64,000 nt of DNA from Butyrivibrio sp. INlla14 (GCF_900102515.1 NZ_FMVS01000006.1:90198-154197), one strand, 5' to 3'. Shown: positions 47,261-55,459, numbered from the stretch's first letter. The notes: generated by a model from the sequence alone, not told the origin. Made by a program: numbers and translations.

Positions 47261-47540
47261 CATTGTATGAAAGCAGCTAAGAAGCAGGTTTTCATGTAAG
47301 CCAGAAAATTAGCTGGCTTATACGAAAATGGTAGTAAGGCGTGGTTTCATATAAGCAAGTTAAAATGAGCAGAACTAGAGCCTTACACGAAAGTAGTAGA
47401 AAGAGGAAATGCATATAAGCAAGTTAAGCATAGTGGAACTAGTGCGCTTACACGAAAACAGCCGAAAGGTAGGTTTTCATGTAAGGCATAAAATTGGGTG
47501 GCTTATACGAAAGTGACATGTAGGCAAAATTCATATAAAC
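47261..47540. repeat. Composite hairpin element, copy B (five units)
   Basis: Units at 47261-47301, 47316-47356, 47380-47420, 47446-47486 and 47501-47540. Spacers are 14, about 24, 25 and 14 nt. Spacer cagaaaattagctg and the unit gcttatacgaaaatggtagt... match copy A almost base for base. Unit 1 has a decayed left arm (cattgtatgaaa). The element ends 37 bp before the ankyrin gene. Confidence 0.9.
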
Positions 47541-47577
47541 TAATCATAGTCCTTAAGAAAAAGGCAAAAAAGAAAAT

Positions 47578-48750
47578 ATGAGGATAGCGAAAAGACAGAT
47601 GAGTATATTTGATTTTTTAAAGAAGGCAGAAGATAAAGAAGAGATAGCGGAAGAAACTGTTGATACACCTAAAATACAAAATATGAAGAGTGGCAAGCAA
47701 AAAAGAAAGACTCTTCCAAAAGATATCGAGGATTACATTAGTGACGATGAGGCTGTGAAAGCAGTTTTTGAGAAGTGTGATATAAATGCCTATGGAGGCT
47801 ATAGGAAAGGAAACATTTTCTTTTACAAGATTTCTGAGAATATGATCAAGTGGTGCTTGGAACAAGGAGCGGACATTAACTATCAGGATCAGTTCCATAG
47901 CACGGCTTTGATGGAGCATCTGGGAATTGCCAGTAAAGAAAGTGAGAAACAGGCTCTTTTGCTGATCCAAAATGGAGCTGATGTGAACTATGTTGGAGGT
48001 ACTACAAGGGATTGCGCCCTGTCCAGAGCTATAAGTAGCGGGCACATGGAGGCAGTAGAGGCGCTTCTGGCTGCAGGCGCCGATTTAAATGCAGAGAATT
48101 TCCATCATCACACCCCGCTTGAAGCTGCTTTTGCCAGAGCTCTGCCGATAGATCTGATAAAGCTATCTCCAGTAACGGAGATGCTCTTGGAAAAGGGAGT
48201 TGTTGCCAGCGACACTGTTAGGAATGAGTTCCTGCGTGTGGCAAAAGATATAGAGTTCAGAAGAAGTGATGCTAATGCAGATTTCATGAAGCAGGTGGAT
48301 GAAGCGATGGATAAGCTGTACGAGCTTTTGGATGTTCAAAGGGTTCCCAGGAGACAGCAATATGACGGCGTTAGCGAAATAAGGCCAAAGGCAGATACAT
48401 GGCAGAAACAGTACCAAGAGCTGTGGAATCTTCTGGTTCCGGGCAGTGGACATGCATCAACTGTGCAGGGCGAAGTTATCAGGATTACTGGCCGGCTATC
48501 TTATGAAATTCTGGACAATGGTAGTATAAACTGGGATTCGGATTTTGGAGAACTGGTAAAAGCGTTTGTGCGATATCTTAAAATGGGGCAGCAGCTTTCA
48601 GATGCAGAATCTGCGGAAATAGAAGAGCTTGTAAAAGACATTAAGGATAAAGGCGATAAAGAACTAGGGAGACTTACTGAACTTGCTGTGAAGTGGGTTA
48701 CACTGAATCCGCTGCCGATAAAGCTTGAAAACGCAGAATATAAGAGATGA
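47578..48750 (+). CDS. Ankyrin-repeat protein
   Basis: 390 aa. A Lys/Glu-rich N-terminus (MSIFDFLKKAEDKEE) leads into about three or four ankyrin repeats (about 95-210: CLEQGADINYQDQFHSTALM, LIQNGADVNYVGG, ALLAAGADLNAENFHHHTPLEAA, MLLEKGV). A helical C-terminal region of about 180 residues has no recognised domain. No signal peptide. Probably a cytosolic protein-interaction scaffold; partner unknown. The ribosome-binding site is weak, and an in-frame ATG at 47599 is an alternative start. Confidence 0.83.
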   Translation: MRIAKRQMSIFDFLKKAEDKEEIAEETVDTPKIQNMKSGKQKRKTLPKDIEDYISDDEAVKAVFEKCDINAYGGYRKGNIFFYKISENMIKWCLEQGADINYQDQFHSTALMEHLGIASKESEKQALLLIQNGADVNYVGGTTRDCALSRAISSGHMEAVEALLAAGADLNAENFHHHTPLEAAFARALPIDLIKLSPVTEMLLEKGVVASDTVRNEFLRVAKDIEFRRSDANADFMKQVDEAMDKLYELLDVQRVPRRQQYDGVSEIRPKADTWQKQYQELWNLLVPGSGHASTVQGEVIRITGRLSYEILDNGSINWDSDFGELVKAFVRYLKMGQQLSDAESAEIEELVKDIKDKGDKELGRLTELAVKWVTLNPLPIKLENAEYKR

Positions 48751-48789
48751 TATGAATAGACCAAATTTTAAAGTAATAGATTGATAATT

Positions 48790-48891
48790 TTCCGCAAGAT
48801 ATCATATTTGAGTTGATATCTTGCGGAATATTATTCCCAGAGATGTCATATTTGAGTTGATATCTTGCGAAATATTATTCCTAGAGATGGA
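48790..48891. repeat. Perfect 15-bp-stem hairpin within a tandem duplication
   Basis: ttccgcaagatatca (48790-48804) pairs with tgatatcttgcggaa (48814-48828) around a 9-nt loop. The segment tcatatttgagttgatatc through gagatg (about 48802-48846) is then repeated directly with two or three changes. It follows the ankyrin stop and may act as a terminator or processing site, although T-tracts are weak. Confidence 0.8.
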
Positions 48892-48902
48892 ATCCCTGGG
48901 CC

Positions 48903-49184
48903 CATTGTACGAAAGTAATCAAAAGTAGAATTTCATGTAAACCAGAAAATTAGGCGACTTACACGAAAGTAACATGTAGGCGTAAATTCATATAAGCAAG
49001 TATAAAAGAGAAGAAGTGGAGGCTTTACACGAAAGTAGCTGAAAGACGTAAATTCATATAAGTAAGCAAAGCTTGGTAGAACTGCTACTCTTACACGAAA
49101 ATAGTAGACAAGCAGAGTTGCGTGCAAGAGAGGGTTTTAGTGGCCTTACACGAAAACAGCATGTAGGCGTAGCTTCATATAAAC
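48903..49184. repeat. Composite hairpin element, copy C (five units)
   Basis: Units near 48903-48942, 48957-48997, 49023-49063, 49088-49130 and 49143-49184. This copy is the most diverged. Unit 4 reads ctcttacacg...cgtgcaagag, with changed bases on both sides of the stem compared with copies A and B (gcttac/gtaagc), so pairing is kept. It ends 89 bp before mazG. Confidence 0.86.
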
Positions 49185-49189
49185 AAGTC

Positions 49190-49278
49190 CAGGATGAACT
49201 TGATGATATTCAGATGTATTTTATATAATAATGACAACTGATATTATCGCATGATTGCAGGAGATTAGCTGCTATGGG
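49190..49278 (+). promoter_or_regulatory. mazG promoter/leader, duplicated upstream of the DUF2075 gene
   Basis: TTGATG (49200-49205), an 18-nt spacer, TATAAT (49224-49229), then a leader ending GATTGCAGGAGATTAGCTGCTATGGG. About 87 bp is near-identical to 56984-57072, including both promoter boxes, their spacing, the ribosome-binding site and the ATGGG start. Confidence 0.8.
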
Positions 49279-49765
49279 GAGTTTAAGGATGGCTGAGATA
49301 GATAGGTTAAAAGAGATAGTTGAAAAACTGCGAAGCGAGAACGGATGCCCTTGGGATAGAGCACAGACTCATGAAAGTCTAAAAGCGCCAGTTATTGAGG
49401 AAGCAGCTGAAGTGGTATGCGGAATAAACATTCTAGAGGAGACAAAAGATCCGGATAATCTCAAGGAAGAACTGGGAGATCTCCTTCTGCAGGTAATGTT
49501 TCACGCCGTTATTGCTGAGGAAGAAGGCCTTTTTACATTTGACGACGTGGTAAAAGGCATATCGGAAAAAATGGTGAGAAGGCATCCGCATGTGTTTGGC
49601 GGCGTAACGTATGCATCTGAGGAAGAGATGCATGAAGCCTGGAACAAAATTAAGAAAGAAGAAAAAGCAGGTAAAGAGTGGCATGAAGAATATCTCCCTG
49701 CAGCATTCCAAGAGGCTACCCAGCTGATCAGGAAGGCAGAAGAGAGAAAAAAGAAGAAAAACTAA
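49274..49765 (+). CDS. mazG: MazG-family nucleotide pyrophosphohydrolase (single catalytic domain)
   Basis: 163 aa. The core LRSENGCPWDRAQTHESLKAPVIEEAAEVV is followed by EELGDLLLQVMFHAVIAEE and KMVRRHPHVFGG, the Mg-binding E-x-x-E/E-x-x-D helices of the first MazG domain. Full-length MazG (about 260 aa) has two domains; only one is present, which is common in clostridia. It hydrolyses NTPs/dNTPs, limiting damaged nucleotides. The start could be ATG 49274 or 49289; GGGGAG supports the latter, while the duplicated leader supports the former. Confidence 0.9.
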   Translation: MGSLRMAEIDRLKEIVEKLRSENGCPWDRAQTHESLKAPVIEEAAEVVCGINILEETKDPDNLKEELGDLLLQVMFHAVIAEEEGLFTFDDVVKGISEKMVRRHPHVFGGVTYASEEEMHEAWNKIKKEEKAGKEWHEEYLPAAFQEATQLIRKAEERKKKKN

Positions 49766-49867
49766 TGTATATGACGAAGGCTGGTGGGAGTCATTGTGAA
49801 CATGGCCCTTCAACAAAACTTACTTCTAAGATGTATTATAGGTAAATACTATTGTTGGAGGATTGCT

Positions 49868-50707
49868 ATGAAAAAAAATAATAATCATCATAAAGGAAAG
49901 CTGTGGAAGTGGCTACTACGCGGGTTTGCACTGATTCTTTTTGTGATCGCCTGGTTTGAAATTCCTGTCACAGAACACATCAGTCTTGATGGCAATGGGA
50001 AGATAAGTGCACCTGTGAGATTTGCGTTGGTTACGGACCTTCATTCCTGCTACTATGGCAAGAATCAGGCCCAGCTTGTGAAAATGCTGGAAAAAGGAAA
50101 GCCTGATGCAGTTCTTTTGTCTGGGGATATATTTGATAATAAGTTTCCTGACGGTAATTCCAAGACGTTCATTGAGGCTATAGCTTCTAAATATCCCTGT
50201 TTCTATGTTACCGGAAACCATGAAATCTGGAGCAAAAGAGATCACGAAACCAAGGAATACCTTGTTTCTAAAGGGGTTGTGGTTCTTGAAGGAACTTGCT
50301 GTACAGTGAACATAAATGGAAATGACATTGACTTCTGCGGAGTGGATGATCCCACCTACATGTCATGGGAAGAGTGGGGAGCGCAGCTTGATGAGGCTCA
50401 GGCTGGTACTTCTCCGGAAAACTTCAAAGTTCTTTTATCCCATCGCCCTGAGAAGAAGGACACATATTCTGAGTATGACTTTGATCTGGTGGTCTGTGGC
50501 CACGCCCATGGCGGACAGTGGAAAATCCCATTTACTCAGATGGGAGTTTTAGCCCCAGACCAGGGCCGATACCCTAAATACGTGGATGGCAGATATGACC
50601 TTGGAAATGGCCACAACATGGTTGTCAGTCGCGGACTTTGCCGAGAGAGAATGCCCTATCCCAGATTCTTCAACCATCCGGAAATTGTGATGATTGATGT
50701 AGAGTAG
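49868..50707 (+). CDS. Membrane-anchored metallophosphoesterase (YkuE-like)
   Basis: 279 aa. One N-terminal membrane anchor (LRGFALILFVIAWFEI, about 18-34) and a calcineurin-like phosphoesterase domain with LVTDLHSCYYG, LSGDIFDN, TGNHEIWS, LLSHRPE and VVCGHAHGGQW, supplying all metal ligands. Probably acts on the outer membrane face on a phospho- or nucleotide-lipid. GGAGG sets the ATG at 49868. It follows mazG by about 100 bp. Confidence 0.92.
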   Translation: MKKNNNHHKGKLWKWLLRGFALILFVIAWFEIPVTEHISLDGNGKISAPVRFALVTDLHSCYYGKNQAQLVKMLEKGKPDAVLLSGDIFDNKFPDGNSKTFIEAIASKYPCFYVTGNHEIWSKRDHETKEYLVSKGVVVLEGTCCTVNINGNDIDFCGVDDPTYMSWEEWGAQLDEAQAGTSPENFKVLLSHRPEKKDTYSEYDFDLVVCGHAHGGQWKIPFTQMGVLAPDQGRYPKYVDGRYDLGNGHNMVVSRGLCRERMPYPRFFNHPEIVMIDVE

Positions 50708-50809
50708 TATATTTATCACTTAACAATTATCACTGCCGCTCGTGAAGCATAAGCCACGTAAAGTGAAATGGTTGTGTGATTGTTTCGGGCAGAGAGCCCA
50801 CCCAATTCG

Positions 50810-51155
50810 CAATGTACGAAAGTGACCAAGAAGCAGGATTTCGTGTAAGGCAGAAAATTGGGGGGCTTATACGAAAGTGACTGAAAGGCGTAGTTTCATA
50901 TAAGCAAGTTAAAATGAGCAGAACTAAAGCTTTACACGAAAGTAGCAGAAAGAGGAAATGCATATAAGCCAATTAAGTATGTCAGAATTGGTGACTTTAC
51001 ATGAAAATGGTAGAAAAGCATATCTGCGTGTAAAGAGAGAACTGTAATGGCTTATACGAAAGTGACATATGAGCAAAATTCATATAAATAAGTTAAAATG
51101 AGTAGAGGCAGAGGTCTTACACGAAAGTAACAGAAAGACGAAAATGCATATAAAC
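50810..51155. repeat. Composite hairpin element, copy D (five units plus one extra)
   Basis: Units near 50810-50850, 50865-50905, 50929-50969, 50995-51035, 51050-51090 and 51115-51155. Units 1-5 align with B and C by spacer length and spacer sequence (aagttaaaatgagcagaact after unit 2). A sixth unit follows spacer aagttaaaatgagtagaggc. Unit 4 reads ctttacatg...cgtgtaaag, again a stem kept by changes on both sides. It ends 71 bp before the MIF-like gene. Confidence 0.88.
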
Positions 51156-51226
51156 TAATCAAATTTTTGTTGGTAACAATATCTTGATTTCTGAAGATAT
51201 GGATGAATTAATGAGGAGGAAAAGAC

Positions 51227-51571
51227 ATGCCATTTATTTCAACAAAAACAAATGTGACAGTATCAAAGGAAAAAGAAATACAGCTGAAGCAGCGCCTGGG
51301 GCAGGCAATATCTATTTTGCCAGGCAAGAGCGAGAACTGGCTTATGCTGGCTATTGAAGGCGATGTGCCTATGTATTTCAGGGGAGATGATTCTCAACCT
51401 ACAGCATTTATTGAAGTTAAGGTTTATGGAGGTGCGCCGTCTGATGCTTATAACAAGATGACGCAGGAACTGACAGGAATATATGGTGATATCCTGGGTA
51501 TAGCCCCTGATCACATGTATATTAGGTACTTTGGATCTGATGACTGGGGATGGAATGGAAGTAATTTCTGA
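51227..51571 (+). CDS. MIF-related (macrophage migration inhibitory factor-like) tautomerase
   Basis: 114 aa, the size of the MIF family. Pro2 follows the initiator Met, as needed for the catalytic N-terminal proline. The C-terminus HMYIRYFGSDDWGWNGSNF parallels the MIF ending with its Tyr and GWN-S-F motif. GKSENWLMLAIEG matches the region around the invariant lysine. Expected to be a phenylpyruvate/dopachrome-type tautomerase; the physiological substrate in bacteria is unknown. AGGAGG precedes the ATG. Monocistronic behind hairpin copy D. Confidence 0.88.
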   Translation: MPFISTKTNVTVSKEKEIQLKQRLGQAISILPGKSENWLMLAIEGDVPMYFRGDDSQPTAFIEVKVYGGAPSDAYNKMTQELTGIYGDILGIAPDHMYIRYFGSDDWGWNGSNF

Positions 51572-51694
51572 AGTAACTTCTCATTTTTCCCATTAAACGT
51601 CTTTAATATGCATTTTTGGATATTTATCGCCTATCGTTGCGGATCTAAAATATAGTCAATAGATAGAAATGCGCTGATTGAAAGGAGGAGGCCA

Positions 51695-51898
51695 ATGAAC
51701 AGCTTTTGGAAAGGTTTTATAGTAGCTTTGCTTGTTGTTTATGTTATCTTGCCGAGGGATTTTGTTCCGGGGCCTGTTGATGACTTCCTGCTGATGTTTC
51801 TTTTGTTTGTGGCGTGCACAAGGAAATCACATACAGAGGAACATGACAAAGATAAGCGTATAGAAGTAGTTGACTCTGATTGTAAAGAAAGCAAGTGA
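51695..51898 (+). CDS. Small membrane protein, YkvA/DUF1232-like motif
   Basis: 67 aa. One or two hydrophobic segments (GFIVALLVVYVILP and DDFLLMFLLFVACT) flank PRDFVPGPVDDF, which resembles the D-x-x-P-D motif of YkvA-like proteins, with a charged tail. AGGAGGAGG precedes the ATG. Encoded just before PspC, with only a 11-nt gap, so the two are probably translated from one mRNA. Confidence 0.72.
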   Translation: MNSFWKGFIVALLVVYVILPRDFVPGPVDDFLLMFLLFVACTRKSHTEEHDKDKRIEVVDSDCKESK

Positions 51899-51909
51899 GG
51901 GCAAATGTT

Positions 51910-52119
51910 ATGGAAAAGAAATTGTATAGAAGCAATGATAGAAAAGTCTTTGGTGTATGCGGTGGCATCGCAGAATACTTTGGCTGGGATCCAACAGTAA
52001 TAAGAATCCTCTGGGTAGTGTTTACATTATCAGGCGGTTCAGGCGCAGTATTTTACTTGATTGCAGCATTTTTGATGGACAATAGGCCTGATTACGTTAG
52101 CAGATATGAAGATCAGTAA
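51910..52119 (+). CDS. PspC-domain membrane protein
   Basis: 69 aa. KLYRSNDRKVFGVCGGIAEYFGWDPTVIRILWVVF is a classic PspC domain with one helix pair, linked to envelope stress signalling. GTGAGGG sets the ATG at 51910; the frame overlaps the upstream stop. Probably co-transcribed with the small YkvA-like gene. Confidence 0.92.
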   Translation: MEKKLYRSNDRKVFGVCGGIAEYFGWDPTVIRILWVVFTLSGGSGAVFYLIAAFLMDNRPDYVSRYEDQ

Positions 52120-52174
52120 GTGTAAAGCGAGCTCTTTTGAATAAATGATATAAAGAGGTTACGAAACAAAAAAC

Positions 52175-52882
52175 ATGAAGTTATTTAAATGCAAGACACT
52201 TAACAATAATACAGATGCTATTGATATTGGAAAGTTAAACATGCTAACTTCTGAACCTGTTAATAAGGTAAAATATAAGCCGAATCCGTGTAATAGAAGA
52301 ATAGATTTTTACTATGATGAAGACAAAGTTTTTATAGAAGGGTCGGCTGACAATTACTGCACATTTTGGTTGTCAAAGACAGATATTGCAGATGTTTCGA
52401 TAAATGCTCAGATATGCAAACATATTTTACATGATTCATTTAAGGTATATTTTTCTAAAGACAAATATTTTCAGGAATTACATTGTTTATTTAAGGAATC
52501 TATCTATAGGACGTGTGTGATGGGGGATTGTGCAGATAGAAGATGGCATACTCCGTTTGGAGGGTATATTAGTGATGATGATAATGCAGGATCGTCCATA
52601 GCTAAATCTCTAATTAGTTTTAAAAGTGAAATAGATAAACTGTGTGAAGCAAGAGAAGATGGTGGTAATTATTTAAGTGTCATGCAGAGTATTTTGGAAC
52701 ATTTATCGCAGAGGACTAATGATTCTGTATGGGATTATGTTGCTGCCACTCCATGGATTAAGATTGTGAAGAATGAAGACTATTTATTATGCTCTAAGAA
52801 TGAACAGATTAAAGGCTTATACTTGCAATTAGCTAAACATTGCTCGGAACTTTATGACAGGTATATGACAGCGGTACGTTAG
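52175..52882 (+). CDS. Hypothetical protein of unknown family
   Basis: 235-aa soluble protein, cysteine-containing, with no recognised domain. Base composition and codon use are visibly more AT-rich than the neighbours (many AAA, ATA, TTT codons), which suggests recent acquisition. The AAGAGG element is unusually far (about 16 nt) from the ATG, so translation may be weak. Confidence 0.65.
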   Translation: MKLFKCKTLNNNTDAIDIGKLNMLTSEPVNKVKYKPNPCNRRIDFYYDEDKVFIEGSADNYCTFWLSKTDIADVSINAQICKHILHDSFKVYFSKDKYFQELHCLFKESIYRTCVMGDCADRRWHTPFGGYISDDDNAGSSIAKSLISFKSEIDKLCEAREDGGNYLSVMQSILEHLSQRTNDSVWDYVAATPWIKIVKNEDYLLCSKNEQIKGLYLQLAKHCSELYDRYMTAVR

Positions 52883-52998
52883 CCAATACATTCAAGATTG
52901 CAGAACTGAAAGGCTGGATATACTTAACACTCTGATTCTAAAAATAGCATCCCTAGGCTCGCTAAATATATTAAGAAAACAAGTAAGTTGGAAGTAGG

Positions 52999-53442
52999 AT
53001 GAGTATGAAAACAGTAAATGTTGTCGCAGCTATAATCTGTGACGATTACAAGAAGAAAACAAAGATATTTGCCACACAGCGTGGATATGGGGAGTTTAAG
53101 GATGGCTGGGAATTTCCCGGGGGAAAGATCGAGGAAGGTGAGACACCTGAGCAGGCCCTTATTCGTGAGATAAGGGAAGAACTTGGAACTGAGATTGAAG
53201 TACATGATCTGATCGATATTATAGATTATGACTATGAGAAGTTTCACCTTCACATGAATTGCTATTGGGCAACAGTAGTGGAAGGTGAGCTAAAGCTCTT
53301 AGAGCATGAAGCCGCAAAATGGCTTGAGTACAGTGAGCTGAAAAGTGTCGATTGGCTTCCTGCAGACTTGGCGCTCATTCCAAAGATTGCAGCTGGAATG
53401 GTAACAGGCCTGGCAGAGAAAGTGAAATGTGGGTTGAGGTAA
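52999..53442 (+). CDS. NUDIX hydrolase, MutT/(d)NTP pyrophosphohydrolase type
   Basis: 147 aa. The Nudix box starts at GGKIEEGETPEQALIREI and continues REELGTEI, matching GX5EX7REUXEEXGU. Upstream are AAIICDDYKKKTKIFATQRG and GWEFPG, typical of MutT-like 8-oxo-dGTP or CTP hydrolases. The start could be ATG 52999 or 53005. A 23-nt stretch inside it (53086-53108) is repeated exactly at the mazG start. Confidence 0.93.
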   Translation: MSMKTVNVVAAIICDDYKKKTKIFATQRGYGEFKDGWEFPGGKIEEGETPEQALIREIREELGTEIEVHDLIDIIDYDYEKFHLHMNCYWATVVEGELKLLEHEAAKWLEYSELKSVDWLPADLALIPKIAAGMVTGLAEKVKCGLR

Positions 53443-53519
53443 TAGCATCTAAGACGTAATTATAAAAAAGTGCCAGTCAGTGCGAATTTTTCTTCACAGC
53501 GGCTGGTACCACTACCATA

Positions 53520-54407
53520 TTACAGTGGAAATGCAACGGCTTCGTTGTAGAGCTTTTGCAATACATTAATAAAAGCATTAAGGCTCTCACGTCCATCTGC
53601 TTTATGTGTGCACAAGACGCAAGAGAAGGTATCATTGCAGTCATAAGGAATCCATGCAAACTGTCCGCTGTGGTCATTAAGAAAACCGGGAGCCAGGCAG
53701 ATTCCTTTACCAGAAGCAACGTTCGTAAGTGTGGTGTCATGATCTGGGCTATTAAAATACTCAATCTTACCTGATGAAATAAGCTTTTGCTGAACTGAGC
53801 GGAGAAGTGCCGGTGAGCCGCCACCTACCATAAGAATGCGGCCATAGATGTCTTCATCAGTTATGAGATTTTTTTCTGCAAGAGGATCGTTCTTATCACA
53901 AATTAAATAAATATGACTTTGAAACAGCTTGTGGACAGTGGTGCCTGCAAGCTGTTTTGTCTGTTCTTCTAAGGCAAATACAACATCTGATTCATTTTTA
54001 AGAAAGCTGTCCATACTATTTCTGTACTGGAATCGTGGTGTAATCTGAGTGCCTGGTTCTTCCTTTTCAAATTCTTTGATTGCTTCTGGCAGGAAGTAGA
54101 GGGCCTGTCGTACTGACATACTTATAGTGATGTTTTCTTTGTATTTCGCACTGAAGTTTTGCCCCTGTTCGATAGCTCTTTTCATTTCTTCGCGCATATT
54201 TGAAAGGTAGGTTACAAACTGTTCTCCGGCAGGAGTAAGAGTAGCGCCTTTTCCGTTTCTTACAAATATTTCAAAACCAACTTCCTCTTCAAGGAGCTTT
54301 ATCTGATATGAAAATGTAGGCTGGCTTACAAACATGTTCTCAGCACCTCTGGAAAAGCTCTCTGTACGAGCCAGCTCTATACAATAGTCTATCTGCTTGG
54401 TTGTCAT
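53520..54407 (-). CDS. LysR-family transcriptional regulator
   Basis: 295 aa. The N-terminal winged HTH (IDYCIELARTESFSRGAENMFVSQPTFSYQIKLLEEEVG, read in two parts) is followed by a periplasmic-binding-like effector domain. AGGAGTG precedes the ATG. Divergent from the flavodoxin gene across a 149-bp region, the usual arrangement for a LysR regulator and its target. Confidence 0.93.
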   Translation of the reverse strand: MTTKQIDYCIELARTESFSRGAENMFVSQPTFSYQIKLLEEEVGFEIFVRNGKGATLTPAGEQFVTYLSNMREEMKRAIEQGQNFSAKYKENITISMSVRQALYFLPEAIKEFEKEEPGTQITPRFQYRNSMDSFLKNESDVVFALEEQTKQLAGTTVHKLFQSHIYLICDKNDPLAEKNLITDEDIYGRILMVGGGSPALLRSVQQKLISSGKIEYFNSPDHDTTLTNVASGKGICLAPGFLNDHSGQFAWIPYDCNDTFSCVLCTHKADGRESLNAFINVLQKLYNEAVAFPL

Positions 54408-54556
54408 GGCACACTCCTGATATTTAAAAATTAAATCAACTATCTGATGTTTCTATTGGAAATTATAAAACTGGCGTGAGATAATGTAAACAACAAAGGA
54501 CAAAATCAATTGGTATAAGCAGTTATCTATAGAAAATTTAGATGGAGGAAATTCAA
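54408..54556. promoter_or_regulatory. Divergent regulatory region between lysR-type and flavodoxin genes
   Basis: AT-rich gap with short ATAG/CTAT-containing stretches (near 54440-54456 and 54525-54536) that could form T-N11-A-type LysR sites. No single operator is decisive. Confidence 0.45.
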
Positions 54557-55078
54557 ATGGCAAAAACATTAATCGCTTTCTTTTCAAGAGCGGATGAAAA
54601 TTATTTTGGTGGAGCAATGAGATATGTAAAGGTGGGTAACACAGAAATCGTTGTTAACCAGATGAAGGAACTGATCGATGCAGATACATTCAAGATTGAG
54701 ATGGTAAATCCTTATTCACCTGTGTACATGACCTGCATTGATGAAGCCAAGAAAGATTTAAGAGAAAATGCTCGTCCTGAGCTTACAAATTATTTAGATA
54801 GCATAGATGAATACGACACCATTGTGCTTGCTTATCCAAATTACTGGGGAACATTTCCTATGGCAGTTGCAACTTTCCTTGAAAGATACGATTTTACAGG
54901 GAAAAACATTCTTCCTCTTTGCACTAATGAGGGAAGTGGCATGGGCTTAAGTGAACGTGATGTAAAAAAGTATGCAAAAGGCGCAGAGGTAAGAAGCGGT
55001 CTTGCAATTACTGGTAGCCAGGCTGCAAATGCGAAAACAGCTGTAGAGAAGTGGTTTTCCGCTAACGGGTTGATGTAA
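54557..55078 (+). CDS. Flavodoxin
   Basis: 173-aa FMN-binding electron carrier. LIAFFSRADENYFGG is the phosphate-binding loop in the flavodoxin_4 style, YDTIVLAYPNYWGTFPMAVATFLE is the middle strand-loop, and LCTNEGSGMGLSERDV lies near the second FMN loop. GGAGG sets the ATG at 54557. Target candidate of the divergent LysR regulator; a SnoaL-like gene follows 12 bp later. Confidence 0.92.
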   Translation: MAKTLIAFFSRADENYFGGAMRYVKVGNTEIVVNQMKELIDADTFKIEMVNPYSPVYMTCIDEAKKDLRENARPELTNYLDSIDEYDTIVLAYPNYWGTFPMAVATFLERYDFTGKNILPLCTNEGSGMGLSERDVKKYAKGAEVRSGLAITGSQAANAKTAVEKWFSANGLM

Positions 55079-55090
55079 AGGAATAATGCT

Positions 55091-55459
55091 ATGGGTGAAG
55101 AAGCAAAAATTTCAGAATTATATAAAGACTACTGGGATTATATGATAGAGAAAAACATAGAAAGTCTTAGAAATCTTATGTCTTCAGACTATTGTCTTTA
55201 TCATATGACTGGTGTGAAGCAGTCTGCTGATGAATTTATAGAGGGATTAAAGAATGGTACCTTCAATTATTATTCAGCCGAGCATGATGACATTGTAGTA
55301 AGTATTGATGGTGATGAGGCAACCATGACAGGAAAAAGCAGAGTAGTTGCTGCTGTCTACGGTGGAGGAAAAGGAAGCTGGAGATTGCAGGGAAACTTTA
55401 CTCTTAGAAAAGAAGATGGAAGCTGGAAGTTTACAAGTTCCAGAGCATCAACATATTAA
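55091..55459 (+). CDS. SnoaL/DUF4440-like (NTF2-fold) protein
   Basis: 122 aa. NTF2-fold pattern: helix LYKDYWDYMIEKNIESLRNLM, then a beta-rich cone ending GGGKGSWRLQGNFTLRKEDGSWKFTSSRAS. Such proteins are small-ligand hydrolases/isomerases or accessory domains. AAAGGA before the ATG. Co-directional with flavodoxin, in the same probable operon. Confidence 0.83.
   Translation: MGEEAKISELYKDYWDYMIEKNIESLRNLMSSDYCLYHMTGVKQSADEFIEGLKNGTFNYYSAEHDDIVVSIDGDEATMTGKSRVVAAVYGGGKGSWRLQGNFTLRKEDGSWKFTSSRASTY

Noticed and set aside
49274..49765. MazEF toxin-antitoxin component
   Set aside because: The protein is a MazG pyrophosphohydrolase; no mazE or mazF lies nearby.
44143..51155. CRISPR arrays
   Set aside because: The 41-nt units are regular, but spacers are only 13-25 nt, are themselves repeated between copies, and no cas genes are present.
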